Below are positions 15,725 through 24,774 of a stretch of 64,000 nucleotides of DNA, piece by piece. The DNA comes from Rickettsia typhi. GTDB lineage: Bacteria; Pseudomonadota; Alphaproteobacteria; Rickettsiales; Deianiraeaceae. The notes under the pieces are model-generated. The model worked only from the letters and a program-made list of their open reading frames with translations. It ran no database searches and was not told where the DNA came from. The stretch spans positions 1-64,000 of the forward strand of contig CAMCVL010000008.1 of NCBI GenBank assembly GCA_945881985.1, read 5' to 3'. Numbering within the stretch: position 1 is the stretch's first letter; the number at the start of each line of letters is the position of its first letter. A program made the position numbers and the translations under genes.

Positions 15725-16585
15725 CTAAACGCTACGACCACTCTTTTTAATGTAAAATCTTTCAATATCGTGCATAACATCTGTTTTGCCGTATTTAAAA
15801 TAGGTAAGCAAAAGGTAGTCCAGCGAGGATATAATTTCCTTGTTGCTATCAACCTTAACGCCCTTACTTTTGTAGTTAAGAACCCTCATTACCTGAGTAA
15901 CCTTTTTGTTATTCCAAAGCTCGGCACTATTAAAAAATGGAGCAACAACATCATGTATGTCCTTTATGTCAAGATGCTTATCGTCCAGCCCGTCAATTAT
16001 GTTTAAAAAAACATCAAAAGAACCATGTCCAAAAATGTCCTCAAACTCAACGCTAAAATTACCGTGTATTTTTGTATTATCCCAAAAGTTGCGAACTTTA
16101 TTTTTTATTCTTGTTGTAAAACTACGCTGTGCCATTTGCAGCTCAAGCATCTTATCTTTACCAATAATACTGCAGGCACCAAGTAAAAAAGATAAAACAA
16201 GAGCCCTGTCAAGAGGGTTTTCCCTTAGGTCTTTAAGTAGTTTTTTGTAGCTTGAAGTTGAGTCAAAAAACTTTGCAATAGGCAGCAACACCGTTACAAC
16301 AACGCTTGAATATAAAGATCCGTAGACAACATGCTCGTAGTATTTATATCCAACAAGCTTTGTTATTACGGCAACAACCTCGGATATTGCAGCCACAACC
16401 GCAAGTTTTTCTATAATTTTTATGGTTTTGGACTCCGGCTCCAATATGTCAAAAACACTAAATTTTGTTATGTCATCTGGCGTAGCTTTTTGTACCGCAT
16501 TTTTAATGAAGTGTTTTATGTCAAATAAATTTTCCGTTCCAGTTTTACCCTGAATTACATTACTCTTAAAAAACTTTACAAACAT
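15725..16585 (-). CDS. Unknown 286-residue protein with a central hydrophobic pair
   Basis: Not recognised. Residues about 58-110 hold two hydrophobic segments (KLAVVAAISEVVAVITKLVG and SLYSSVVVTVLLPIAKF), the rest is soluble and charged. A helical stretch ALVLSFLLGACSIIGK (about 128-143) may be a third, weaker one. The C-terminal half is helical with no cysteine cluster or known catalytic motif. Own promoter at 16629-16655; monocistronic by position. The ATG at 16585 lies about 44 bp after the -10. Confidence 0.6.
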   Translation of the reverse strand: MFVKFFKSNVIQGKTGTENLFDIKHFIKNAVQKATPDDITKFSVFDILEPESKTIKIIEKLAVVAAISEVVAVITKLVGYKYYEHVVYGSLYSSVVVTVLLPIAKFFDSTSSYKKLLKDLRENPLDRALVLSFLLGACSIIGKDKMLELQMAQRSFTTRIKNKVRNFWDNTKIHGNFSVEFEDIFGHGSFDVFLNIIDGLDDKHLDIKDIHDVVAPFFNSAELWNNKKVTQVMRVLNYKSKGVKVDSNKEIISSLDYLLLTYFKYGKTDVMHDIERFYIKKSGRSV

Positions 16586-16628
16586 AAATTACTCTCTTTA
16601 AAAAACAACTCAATAATTACACAATATG

Positions 16629-16655
16629 ATTATAACATTTATTTAGTTTTTTCAA
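16629..16655 (-). promoter_or_regulatory. Promoter of the 286-residue protein gene
   Basis: Minus-strand TATAAT (16629-16634) with TTGAAA (16650-16655) 15 bp upstream, or TATTGA with a 17-bp spacer. Confidence 0.45.
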
Positions 16656-16754
16656 TAACAAAATCAAGTTTTTTAATAAGTGCCAAATCCAATGTAAAAA
16701 ATCTGTAATATTTAGGCATGTCACAATGTTTTTTACCCCGCTTTTAAACTTAAG

Positions 16755-16786
16755 TTACATCTCAAAATGAAATTTGCAAGATGTAA
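16755..16786 (-). terminator. Stem-loop downstream of ispE
   Basis: An 8-bp perfect stem TTACATCT/AGATGTAA (16755-16762 with 16779-16786) extended by an inner CAAA/TTTG pairing, starting 9 bp after the ispE stop. No T-run follows, so it may protect the 3' end rather than terminate. Confidence 0.4.
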
Positions 16787-16794
16787 TATTAACG

Positions 16795-17730
16795 CTAGAT
16801 GGAAAATTTTGTCTGTATTATTTTAAAATCTTCGGTGCAATCTTTAAAATCTTGCAAAGCATAAAGGTTTGACTGACAAAGTGCAAAAAGACAAGCCCCC
16901 GCACCGCTAAGCCCATTTACAATTGAGTTTATAGTTAAAAATTGGCTCAGGCTTTTAAGCTCAAGGCATTGCTGTTTTACATTTGCAAAAAAGCTGTTAT
17001 CAATCAGTTTGTTCTTTGCAAAAAAGTTAAGTAAATCATCGCCATCTTTGCTTTTTTGTATTGCTAAGCTTAGTATTTGCGAGTAGTTTGTCTGCGGTGG
17101 GCTCGTGATATTTAAAAGATTTAAATCGCTATAAGATTGTGCGGTTGAAGCTTTTGAGTAATTTTGTGGTAAAAATAAAAATACATCTATGTCGCTAAGC
17201 AGGTTCTTGAGTTTTAAAACATCCTCTTTTGCTAAAAAGTCCTCATCATGCAGAACTCTGTCGCCAAAGTTTGCGGCATAGCAAAGGGTAGATTTTTTAC
17301 CAAACAAATTGCAATCCATGCCAATTTTGCAAAGCTGAGCTTTGCTTAACTCGCCCTCCCCGCCAAAATGATTTGCAAAGTAATTATAAACCTCAGCTCC
17401 ATTGCCAGACCCCCCACCAAGCCCCGCAAGGCTTGGTATATTTTTTGTTATGGTGATATCGTAAAAAACATCCTTCATTTGACTAAACCTTTCTCGCAAA
17501 AGCTCCATTGCCTTTGTGGCAGTGTTGTTTGTTTGGCTTATATTGCTTGCAAAATCCCCCTCAAAAACAACTCTATCGGCGGATTGCTTGTTGGGGGTGA
17601 TTGTTATTGCATCACATAACTCAAGTTTTGCAACAAGAGTGTTGATAAAATGGTAATTGTTTTGCCCCTTGCCTAAAACCTGCAAATTAAGGTTTATCTT
17701 AGCATTAGATGTTAGTTTAATATTTTGCAT
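16795..17730 (-). CDS. ispE: 4-diphosphocytidyl-2-C-methyl-D-erythritol kinase IspE
   Basis: 311 residues from the ATG at 17730, chosen because KLTSNAKINLNLQVLGKG is the family N-terminus; the frame is open 13 codons further up. The GHMP kinase phosphorylates CDP-methylerythritol in the MEP isoprenoid pathway. Visible: AKINLNL, the ATP-binding glycine-rich loop IPSLAGLGGGSGNGAEV and the C-terminal LSGAGACLFAL motif. Its presence is taxonomically useful, since genus Rickettsia has lost the MEP pathway while other Rickettsiales keep it. Lies about 100 bp downstream of pdhC on the same strand. Confidence 0.92.
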   Translation of the reverse strand: MQNIKLTSNAKINLNLQVLGKGQNNYHFINTLVAKLELCDAITITPNKQSADRVVFEGDFASNISQTNNTATKAMELLRERFSQMKDVFYDITITKNIPSLAGLGGGSGNGAEVYNYFANHFGGEGELSKAQLCKIGMDCNLFGKKSTLCYAANFGDRVLHDEDFLAKEDVLKLKNLLSDIDVFLFLPQNYSKASTAQSYSDLNLLNITSPPQTNYSQILSLAIQKSKDGDDLLNFFAKNKLIDNSFFANVKQQCLELKSLSQFLTINSIVNGLSGAGACLFALCQSNLYALQDFKDCTEDFKIIQTKFSI

Positions 17731-17831
17731 TTTTACCAGTTGGAATAAACATAGTAAAACATAATGCAAAGTGCCACAAACAAAAAGATGTAGCTTGTTA
17801 AACTGCGGCCTTCCTCCATCTTTGGGCGTTA

Positions 17832-19103
17832 TTAAACAAGCATTAGATATGGTTTTTGCAGATTGTTTTTTATCTCGCCCAGCAAGATTGCAGCAAGTGC
17901 ACCATCAACAATTCTGTGGTCGCAGGATATGGAGATTGACAAAACATTTGCAGCTTTAACCGAGCCATCTTTTGCAACAATTGGCTTAAGCTCGCTTGCC
18001 CCAACTGCAAGTATAACCGCTTGTGGCGGGTTGATTATAGCTTTAAACTCCTTAACGCCGTACATACCAAGGTTAGAAATGGAAAATGACCCACCCTGAA
18101 ACTCATGCGGCTGCAGTTTGTTTTCCCTAGCTTTTTTTGCAAGAAGCTTCATTTCGGCAGATATTTCCGAAAGGCTCTTCATATCCGCATTTTTAACTAT
18201 TGGAGTGATAAGCCCGCCATCGGTGCTAACGGCAACAGATATATCTATATTGTTGTAATAAATGCTTGCGGTCTCGGTCCATGAGGCATTTGCCTGAGGC
18301 ACTTTTTTTAAAGCCATGGCACATGCTTTAATAACTATGTCGTTGACGGATATTTTGTATACCACTTTGCCAGATTCATCCTTTGGCGCAAGTTCGTTTA
18401 TACTCTCCCTGTAGCTTAACAGGTCGTCAATTACACAATCGGCACTTAAATAAAAATGTGGCACGGTTTGCTTTGATTCCAAGAGTCTTTTAGCTATTAC
18501 CTTGCGTATGTTTGTGTGAGGCACTGATGTTGTTTCGTCCGCTCTACGACCAGCCGCAAAACTTGCAACAATTGGCTGGCTTGGTTGTTTTGCCACACCT
18601 TTGGCAGCATCCAAAACATCCTGCTTAACTATTCTGCCGTGGGGGCCGGTGCCGCTTATGGCAGCAAGGTCAAGTCCATCGTTTGCAGCTATTCTTTTTG
18701 CAAGAGGCGAGGCAGCAACTCTATCCCCTTCAGTAGAATTTTTACAAACAGCAGGCTTTTGAGCATTTTGTTGCATAGCATTTGGCTCTGCAGGCTTAGC
18801 TTGCACCGCTACATTTGTAGCCTGTCCACCGCTGTAGTTATTTAAAACCGATACATCTTCACCTTTTTTTAAAAGCAGTGCAATTACTGAGTTGACCTGC
18901 ACTGCCTGAGCTCCATCTGGGGCAATAATCTTACCCAAGATTCCCTCGTCAGTTGCCTCAACTTCCATTGTTGCTTTGTCTGTTTCAACCTCTGCAATTA
19001 TGTCTCCCATATTAATTTTGTCCCCCTCTTTTTTAAGCCATTTTGCAACATTACCCTCTGTCATTGTAGGGGATAAGGACGGCATCAAGACCTCAATTGG
19101 CAT
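17832..19103 (-). CDS. pdhC: Pyruvate dehydrogenase E2, dihydrolipoamide acetyltransferase
   Basis: 423 residues. N-terminal lipoyl domain with the lipoylated lysine in VETDKATMEVEA (about residue 43); a proline/alanine/glutamine linker; the E3-binding domain ASPLAKRIAANDGLDLAAISGTG (about 133-165, written in parts ASPLAKRIA and GTGPHGRIV); and the C-terminal acetyltransferase domain ending in the catalytic DHRIVDGALAA. One lipoyl domain only, as in other alphaproteobacterial PdhC. It transfers acetyl groups to CoA in the core of the PDH complex. E1 and E3 genes are not adjacent. Confidence 0.95.
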   Translation of the reverse strand: MPIEVLMPSLSPTMTEGNVAKWLKKEGDKINMGDIIAEVETDKATMEVEATDEGILGKIIAPDGAQAVQVNSVIALLLKKGEDVSVLNNYSGGQATNVAVQAKPAEPNAMQQNAQKPAVCKNSTEGDRVAASPLAKRIAANDGLDLAAISGTGPHGRIVKQDVLDAAKGVAKQPSQPIVASFAAGRRADETTSVPHTNIRKVIAKRLLESKQTVPHFYLSADCVIDDLLSYRESINELAPKDESGKVVYKISVNDIVIKACAMALKKVPQANASWTETASIYYNNIDISVAVSTDGGLITPIVKNADMKSLSEISAEMKLLAKKARENKLQPHEFQGGSFSISNLGMYGVKEFKAIINPPQAVILAVGASELKPIVAKDGSVKAANVLSISISCDHRIVDGALAAILLGEIKNNLQKPYLMLV

Positions 19104-19329
19104 AATAACTACAAAAAATCAAAATTATAAATAAATATTTTTGCTGCTTTACGCAGCTATTAAATTATGTTATTACATCTTGTTTTATTGAGTTGTTTTA
19201 GTCAAATCTTTTTAATAAAAAAGTAATTTATGCTTTGTTTATCTTGCAATTAATTTTGGGGCAATTAATATTTTATATGCTTAGACTTATGCAAAAATAT
19301 GTTTTGTTTTATTATTCTTTATTTGAGCA

Positions 19330-19650
19330 ATGGTAAATATTGTTAGTGATGCTAGCTTTAAAAGCGATGTTTTGGACTGCACAACCCTTGTAATAGTTGA
19401 CTTTTGGGCTCCTTGGTGTGGGCCATGCAGGGCAGTTGCTCCAATTTTTGAAGAGGCGGCAAAAAATTTTACAAGCGTAAAATTTTGCAAAATAAATGTT
19501 GACGAAAACCAAGAGGTTCCATCCTCTTTTGGCATTATGTCAATACCAACATTTATAGCATTTAAGGGCGGTAAGGCTGTTGATACAAAGGTTGGCGGTA
19601 TGTCAAAGGACATACTTGAAAATTGGATAAAAACATTAACGGCAAATTAA
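19330..19650 (+). CDS. trxA: Thioredoxin
   Basis: 106 residues, standard size. Cytoplasmic disulfide reductase with the redox motif WAPWCGPCR (about residues 26-34), followed by the conserved KINVDENQEVPSSFGIMSIPTF with the cis-proline before T. The start is ATG at 19330. A strong stem-loop follows 12 bp after the stop. Confidence 0.95.
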   Translation: MVNIVSDASFKSDVLDCTTLVIVDFWAPWCGPCRAVAPIFEEAAKNFTSVKFCKINVDENQEVPSSFGIMSIPTFIAFKGGKAVDTKVGGMSKDILENWIKTLTAN

Positions 19651-19661
19651 GTGCTTTTACG

Positions 19662-19684
19662 CAATGCTAATTTACTTAGCATTG
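19662..19684 (+). terminator. Stem-loop after trxA
   Basis: A 9-bp perfect stem CAATGCTAA/TTAGCATTG with TTTAC loop, 12 bp after the trxA stop. The following sequence is AT-rich but has no uninterrupted T-run, so termination is plausible, not certain. Confidence 0.4.
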
Positions 19685-19741
19685 ATGTATTATTGCACTA
19701 GTGCGCCTACTTTGGTGATTGATTAGGTTTTTTTAAAGGTA

Positions 19742-20404
19742 ATGTTAAAATATCTTGGTATTTTGTTATTTTGCTTAACCATTTGCCTTGATGCAAGCTT
19801 TGCAAAAAGCAAGGATGAGGCAAAGCAAATCAAGCAGGATGCAAAAAAAGAATCTGGTAAAACATCCAAAAAAAACACTAAAAACAACATCAAAACAGAG
19901 GTAAGTAAAGCAAAGAACCCAAAGAATGCAAAAAAAGATGGCACCAAAGATATTGCTAAAAAAACATCGTCAGGTAATGTTAAAAAAAATAAGGCAAAAT
20001 CCAAGTCCAAATCCAAGCAAAAAAAGCCACCTGAGCCAGTTTTGGTAAGCAAGATACCAACATATCTTGACGAAACGCCGGAGTCCCTCAAGGAAAAGCC
20101 TAGCACTCTTGAAACCCATATGCAAAAACTCCGCACCACTCTTGCTCTTGAATGTGAAATGCTTGATTACGAAGTAAAAAACCTAGAGGAGTCTAAAAGC
20201 TTTGAAGACAAAGTTTTGGCCGATGTTGCAGCTAAAAACCCAGAACTGGTATTTCAGCAGGACAAACCAGCAACTTTAACAACCCTGCAAGACCAAGAAA
20301 ATAATATACCTCACACCAAGTCTAAAGATGACACAGGGAACAACAAAGACAATGTAGCGGAAGAGCCGAAGGTAAAAAAAAAACTAATTTTACAACCTCT
20401 TTAG
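19742..20404 (+). CDS. Exported lysine-rich protein, N-terminal part of a frameshifted surface protein
   Basis: 220 residues as read. Residues 1-21 are a signal peptide (ICLDASFA before KSK). Residues about 22-95 are a low-complexity, lysine-rich disordered stretch, followed by a helical segment (about 120-160). The reading ends just after ten consecutive A (20374-20383). Shifting by -1 there (equivalent to one extra A) continues without a stop through TNFTTSLGF into the frame of the next ORF, which looks like the beta-barrel half of the same protein. So 19742-21078 is most simply one gene of about 445 codons interrupted at a slippery homopolymer. Confidence 0.65.
   Translation: MLKYLGILLFCLTICLDASFAKSKDEAKQIKQDAKKESGKTSKKNTKNNIKTEVSKAKNPKNAKKDGTKDIAKKTSSGNVKKNKAKSKSKSKQKKPPEPVLVSKIPTYLDETPESLKEKPSTLETHMQKLRTTLALECEMLDYEVKNLEESKSFEDKVLADVAAKNPELVFQQDKPATLTTLQDQENNIPHTKSKDDTGNNKDNVAEEPKVKKKLILQPL
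20374..20383 (+). other. Run of ten A at the frame break
   Basis: The homopolymer follows a GT and precedes CTAATTTT. Frame 0 ends 7 codons later; the -1 frame is open to 21078. Runs of this length promote polymerase slippage and length changes. Confidence 0.75.
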
Positions 20405-20412
20405 GCTTTGAT

Positions 20413-21078
20413 TTGTTCTCCTTAAACAATGTAAGCACAAAAGCTTTTACATTCAAGCTAAATTTAAAAACAAGACCAGTATCTTTAGATTCAAGACTTG
20501 ACAACAACTCCACAACAACGCCTCTTGCAAACTCATCTTCGTCCGTTACCGATGTTACCAATATCATTTGGGACTCAAAGCTTATGCCTTTTAAAACTGG
20601 AAACAAGAGGCATTTCTTTTTATCGCTATATAATCGTTCCATTCTTACTCAGACAAAAAATTCATCAACTAACGATTCCAAGGATATTATATCTTCTTTG
20701 GGCCCGGGGCTTAATCTTGGTTTTTTCTCGGCCTCTGTATCGCTTGGCAGAGACATAAAAACCTTTGCAAACGCAACAGATGGCTCAAGGTACGACAAGA
20801 GCAATAACTTCGTTAGACTTTCAACATCTTTTGAAAAAGAAGTTCCGCAGATGTTCTTGATAAAGAAAAGCTTCAAGATTAAAGCGGATATTGCTTACTA
20901 CTCAGCACCATCTGCCTACAATCTAAACCAATTAAATATTAACTTTAATAAAAAAATTGATGACTTTGTGGAGTTTAATATTTTTTACAACCTTGAAAAA
21001 CTTGATTCAAAACAAAAGGAAAGAAGCAGCACAACCCGCAGAAGACTATCCTTTAATGTTTTATTTAACATTATGTAA
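20413..21078 (+). CDS. Predicted outer-membrane beta-barrel segment, C-terminal part of the frameshifted gene
   Basis: About 221 residues from a TTG at 20413; the same frame is open back to the A-run at 20383. No signal peptide of its own, which argues against an independent gene. The sequence has alternating polar/hydrophobic strands (HFFLSLYNRSILTQ, GLNLGFFSASVSLGRD, FKIKADIAYYSAP, VEFNIFYNLEK) and ends in a strand, RLSFNVLFNIM. This suggests a transmembrane beta-barrel, although the last residue is not the usual phenylalanine. Converges on cdsA with a 2-bp gap. Family not recognised. Confidence 0.6.
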   Translation: MFSLNNVSTKAFTFKLNLKTRPVSLDSRLDNNSTTTPLANSSSSVTDVTNIIWDSKLMPFKTGNKRHFFLSLYNRSILTQTKNSSTNDSKDIISSLGPGLNLGFFSASVSLGRDIKTFANATDGSRYDKSNNFVRLSTSFEKEVPQMFLIKKSFKIKADIAYYSAPSAYNLNQLNINFNKKIDDFVEFNIFYNLEKLDSKQKERSSTTRRRLSFNVLFNIM

Positions 21079-21080
21079 AT

Positions 21081-21821
21081 TTATGTAATTATCAAAGGAA
21101 TGTGAAAAGCATAGTTTAAGCCAAAGGATACAAGGTTAATCAATGCCATAAAGGGTGCGGTTAGCAAAAATCCGTCCATGCGGTCAAGCACCCCTCCGTG
21201 CCCTGGTATAATACTGCCGCTGTCCTTAACTTTGTAATGCCTTTTAAACTTGGACTCTGCAAGGTCGCCAATTTGCGACAAAACGGCTATTAAAAACGAT
21301 ATGGCAATAAAAATAAATATATTGGTTTTAAAGCTAAACACAAGATATATAGCAAAAGATACAAGGCAGGACGCAACAATACCACAGATAAATCCTGACC
21401 ATGTTTTGTTAGGGCTTGTAACAGGGGCAAGCTTTGGGCCACCAAGTGCCTTGCCGCCAATTAGAGCGAATGTGTCAAAAGACCAGATGGCAGCAAAGAG
21501 CCAAATTGCCATAAATGGACCTTTGTCCGAGTATCTAATATAAGCAAGAGATGCTACTGGCAAGGCTATTATTAATATTATTTTTAGTGCAGATATGGCA
21601 AATTGCCTTTTGTCGCCAATGCCAAACCCGCTTGTTGCGGCAGGATTACCAAGGCTTGAGTTATTTTTGCAAAAAGCTATAGAGAGAGACTCGTAGACGG
21701 CACCCAAAAAAACCGCAAGCAACAAAATTGCAAAAGCAAGCGAGCCATGCACAATACAAAAAATAACTGCAGGACCCAAGATTAAGGCTGTTAAAATTCT
21801 GGTTTTCATGTTTTTTGTCAT
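21081..21821 (-). CDS. cdsA: Phosphatidate cytidylyltransferase CdsA
   Basis: 246 residues, multi-pass inner-membrane protein that makes CDP-diacylglycerol from phosphatidate and CTP. The signature is clear near residues 185-215: SKFKRHYKVKDSG followed by IPGHGGVLDRMDG. The earlier GGPKLAPVTSPNKTW segment is also typical. Lies 15 bp downstream of cydB on the same strand, so the two are probably cotranscribed. Confidence 0.94.
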   Translation of the reverse strand: MTKNMKTRILTALILGPAVIFCIVHGSLAFAILLLAVFLGAVYESLSIAFCKNNSSLGNPAATSGFGIGDKRQFAISALKIILIIALPVASLAYIRYSDKGPFMAIWLFAAIWSFDTFALIGGKALGGPKLAPVTSPNKTWSGFICGIVASCLVSFAIYLVFSFKTNIFIFIAISFLIAVLSQIGDLAESKFKRHYKVKDSGSIIPGHGGVLDRMDGFLLTAPFMALINLVSFGLNYAFHIPLIIT

Positions 21822-21836
21822 CTTGTAGAGTAATAA

Positions 21837-22853
21837 TTAAGAATAAAAGTTCTCGTCATTTTTAACCTTACCCCTAAAGGAGTAATACACAAAACATGTA
21901 TAAGATATAATAACCGGAAACATGACCGACATAAGAACCACAACAAATTTAAGAGATTCCTTGTTTTGATTGGCAAAATCCCACAATGTGTACCGCGGAT
22001 ACACAACAAACGGCCACATAGTAACAACTAAATTAAGCAAACACAAGGCTATAATTGCAAAGATTGTGACAATTGGCAAAAAGTCCTTCCTGTAAAAACT
22101 CTTGCCACCATGACTTAAAACAAGTCCAATAAGCAAGCACAGTGCAAGCAAAGCACTAATTATATCAAAATACAAAACAAAAGGTCTGGCTAAAAGCTCT
22201 TTTATGTAGGATGAATATTCCAATGCTAAAAATGGAGCTACAAGAAAAATTGCAAACAACAATCCGGCAGTTTTTTTACAAAGCGACACCGCCCAGTCCT
22301 TTGTAGAGCCATCAGTTTTGTATATTGCCCATCCAAGACCCAAAAGTAGATGAGCAACCACAACGGCAAATCCAACGATAAAGTTAAAAGGATGACACCA
22401 ATCCATTGAGCCCCCGTTAAAAACTTTGTCGCCAACACTAATACCACGAGCAAGAGTACCAAGAACTATACCTTGCAACATTGAAACTGCAAAAGATGAC
22501 ACGCAAAACACCCTATCCCAAATTAACTTTTGGGAATCGTTAGCTTTAAGCCTAAACTCAAAGCTAACGCCCCTAAAGGCAAGCATAAAAAGCATTAGGG
22601 TTAAAGGCACATACAAGGCTGGCAATGCAATACTATAAACAAAAGGAAAAGCAGCCCAAGCCATACCGCCAGCGTACACAAGCCATGTTTCGTTACCATC
22701 CCAAATTGGTGCAAGGCTAGACATTAAAACATTTTTACGCTCCTTGGAGTTTGCAAAGGCAAAGGCAGTGCCTATTCCTAGGTCAAAACCATCAAGTAAA
22801 ACATACACAACCAAGCCAGCTAAAACAAGCACCGCAGCTATAACTTCCAGCAT
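21837..22853 (-). CDS. cydB: Cytochrome bd ubiquinol oxidase subunit II
   Basis: About 338 residues from the ATG at 22853; a TTG three codons upstream is possible. Eight to nine TM helices. Family features: VYVLLDGFDLGIG, SLAPIWDGNETWLVYAGG, AFPFVYS and the LRGVSFEFR-type motif (here AFRGVSFEFR). CydB partners CydA to reduce oxygen with quinol at high affinity. cydA is not adjacent, which is unusual since the two normally form one operon. Followed by cdsA. Confidence 0.93.
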   Translation of the reverse strand: MLEVIAAVLVLAGLVVYVLLDGFDLGIGTAFAFANSKERKNVLMSSLAPIWDGNETWLVYAGGMAWAAFPFVYSIALPALYVPLTLMLFMLAFRGVSFEFRLKANDSQKLIWDRVFCVSSFAVSMLQGIVLGTLARGISVGDKVFNGGSMDWCHPFNFIVGFAVVVAHLLLGLGWAIYKTDGSTKDWAVSLCKKTAGLLFAIFLVAPFLALEYSSYIKELLARPFVLYFDIISALLALCLLIGLVLSHGGKSFYRKDFLPIVTIFAIIALCLLNLVVTMWPFVVYPRYTLWDFANQNKESLKFVVVLMSVMFPVIISYTCFVYYSFRGKVKNDENFYS

Positions 22854-22954
22854 ATAAACCAAAGTAAAAAATATTCACAATAATAACGACACATCATTTT
22901 AAAAAAATAACTTTTATTTGCAAGACAAAAATGTTTTTGTTGCAATGTATTTTT

Positions 22955-22982
22955 TTGACAATAGAATATTTTTATTTAATAT
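22955..22982 (+). promoter_or_regulatory. mlaD promoter
   Basis: TTGACA (22955-22960), 16-bp spacer, TAATAT (22977-22982). It lies inside the longest possible upstream frame extension of mlaD and so supports the start at 23002. Confidence 0.55.
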
Positions 22983-23001
22983 ATTATTTTGTATAAAAAG
23001 C

Positions 23002-23442
23002 ATGGTAAAAGACAGATATTTTGAGGCAATAATTGGTGTTGCAACAATTTTAATTGCTAGCGTTTTTGCTTTTTTTGTTTTTACTAAAACAAAAGGCTCT
23101 TTGCATAGCAATGAGGGATATTATTTGTTTGCAAAATTTACCGATGCGGATGGCATAGATATAGGCTCTCAGGTAAAAATTGCAGGATATAAAGTTGGCG
23201 AGGTAGAGGGCATTGAACTTGACAAAAACTATTTGTCCGTATTAAAAATTAAAATCTTTAACAATGTAAAAATACCAAGCGATTCATCCGTTTCAGTTGC
23301 AACAAGCGGCTTTATTGGTGCAAAATATCTTATGGTATTACCTGGTAGTAATGACGAAACTTTTGAGAATGGTGCAAGTTTTGAGTACACTCAATCAGCA
23401 ATTAATGTTGAAAGCCTAATTAAAAAGTTTGCTGTAAAATAG
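23002..23442 (+). CDS. mlaD: MCE-domain phospholipid transport protein MlaD
   Basis: 146 residues from the ATG at 23002. One N-terminal TM anchor (about 10-30, AIIGVATILIASVFAFFVF) and one periplasmic MCE domain with the typical YYLFAKFTDADGIDIGSQVKIAGYKVGEV (in parts DADGIDIGSQVKI and GYKVGEV) and SGFIGAKYLMVLPG. MlaD forms the hexameric lipid-binding ring of the MlaFEDB transporter that maintains outer-membrane asymmetry. mlaE and mlaF are not adjacent. Followed 24 bp later by coaBC. Confidence 0.9.
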   Translation: MVKDRYFEAIIGVATILIASVFAFFVFTKTKGSLHSNEGYYLFAKFTDADGIDIGSQVKIAGYKVGEVEGIELDKNYLSVLKIKIFNNVKIPSDSSVSVATSGFIGAKYLMVLPGSNDETFENGASFEYTQSAINVESLIKKFAVK

Positions 23443-23466
23443 ATTGTCAATTTTTTTATAACCATA

Positions 23467-24753
23467 GTGCGAATTGTATCCGTTGTTTGTGGGTCAATAG
23501 CCTGCTACAAATATATTGATTTTGCTAGGTCGCTTATTAAAGATGGTCACGAACTTGAGACTATTCTTACAAAATCGGCACAGCAGTTTTTAACTCCACT
23601 TTTAGTATCTTCAACAACTGGCAAGCAATGTTACACAGAGGACACTTGGCATATGGAGCATATATCTCTTGCAAAATCGGCAGATTGCATATTGATTTTT
23701 GCAGCAACAGCAAATTTTATCGCTGGCATGGCAGCTGGATTTGCAAATAATTTGGGTCTTAGCCTTGTTCTTGCAAGACCAAGTAACGCTCGCCTTGTTA
23801 TTTGCCCCGCAATGAATGTGAACATGTGGCACAATCCTGCAACTCAGCGTAACATTGATACTTTAAAGCAAGATGGTGCAATTTTTGCCGAGCCCAAAGA
23901 GGGCTTGTTAGCCTGTGGCGATTATGGCAAGGGTCATTTAGCAAGTTTGTTTGAAATTAAAAATGCTATACTTAATCAAGGTCAGTATCATGGCGAATGG
24001 CTGCAAAAAAAAGCATCAAACCTCAACATAGTTATCACCACAGGCGGAACAATTGAAAAAATTGACGATGTTCGTTATATATCAAACTTTTCTTCGGGCA
24101 TTCAGGGCATTGAAATTGCCAAGGAACTTCAATCATTAGGCTGCAATGTGCTTTTAATTTGCGGCAATATTAGCGTTGCAGTGCCAGAGGAAATAAGAAC
24201 CGTAAGCGTACAATCTGCAATGCAAATGCTTACAATGAGTTTAGATGTAATAAATCATCCTTCCAAATATTTTGAAAATGCAAACAATAAAGATCCAATT
24301 GATGCCTTTGTATCCTGTGCTGCCGTTTGCGATTTTTATGTTGCAAACTACAAGCATGGCAAGGTAAAAAAACAAGATGGACTTAATTTGGAATTTATTG
24401 AAAACAAAGACATAGTTCAAACAATAGCCTTGCTTGAAAACAAAAGACCAAAAAAAGTTGTTGCATTTGCAGCCGAAGACCTAAGCGGTGCCAAGCTATG
24501 CAAAGCCGGCACAGCAAAGCTTAAAAAAAAGAATGTAGACATAATGATAGCTAACTCAATAAACGGCGTTGGTAATGGAGGTAGTATTTTTGGCGCACAA
24601 AGCCAGCATGAAGTATTTATAATTGAAAAACAGAACAATAACAATACTAAAACTGATAAAGAGCACTATTCTCAGATTCATTTAATTGCCCCAAGTAAAA
24701 CTCAAACTGCAAAATCTATAGCCGCAACAATACTAGGTGGATGCAATTATTGA
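23467..24753 (+). CDS. coaBC: Bifunctional phosphopantothenoylcysteine decarboxylase/synthetase CoaBC
   Basis: 428 residues, GTG start. N-terminal CoaC flavoprotein domain (about 1-175) with GSIACYKYIDFARSL, the catalytic histidine region WHMEHISLAKSAD and PAMNVNMW. C-terminal CoaB domain (about 185-425) with ITTGGTIEKID, RYISNFSSGIQG, AAVCDFY and KLKKKNVDIMIAN. It converts 4'-phosphopantothenate and cysteine to phosphopantetheine, two steps of CoA synthesis. Reads with mlaD from the promoter at 22955. Confidence 0.94.
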   Translation: MRIVSVVCGSIACYKYIDFARSLIKDGHELETILTKSAQQFLTPLLVSSTTGKQCYTEDTWHMEHISLAKSADCILIFAATANFIAGMAAGFANNLGLSLVLARPSNARLVICPAMNVNMWHNPATQRNIDTLKQDGAIFAEPKEGLLACGDYGKGHLASLFEIKNAILNQGQYHGEWLQKKASNLNIVITTGGTIEKIDDVRYISNFSSGIQGIEIAKELQSLGCNVLLICGNISVAVPEEIRTVSVQSAMQMLTMSLDVINHPSKYFENANNKDPIDAFVSCAAVCDFYVANYKHGKVKKQDGLNLEFIENKDIVQTIALLENKRPKKVVAFAAEDLSGAKLCKAGTAKLKKKNVDIMIANSINGVGNGGSIFGAQSQHEVFIIEKQNNNNTKTDKEHYSQIHLIAPSKTQTAKSIAATILGGCNY

Positions 24754-24774
24754 TACCAACCATTGGCATTGCAT

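Noticed and set aside
22918-23001. Upstream extension of mlaD
   Set aside because: It contains the promoter, so it cannot be translated from that transcript, and MVKDRYFEAIIG is the typical start.
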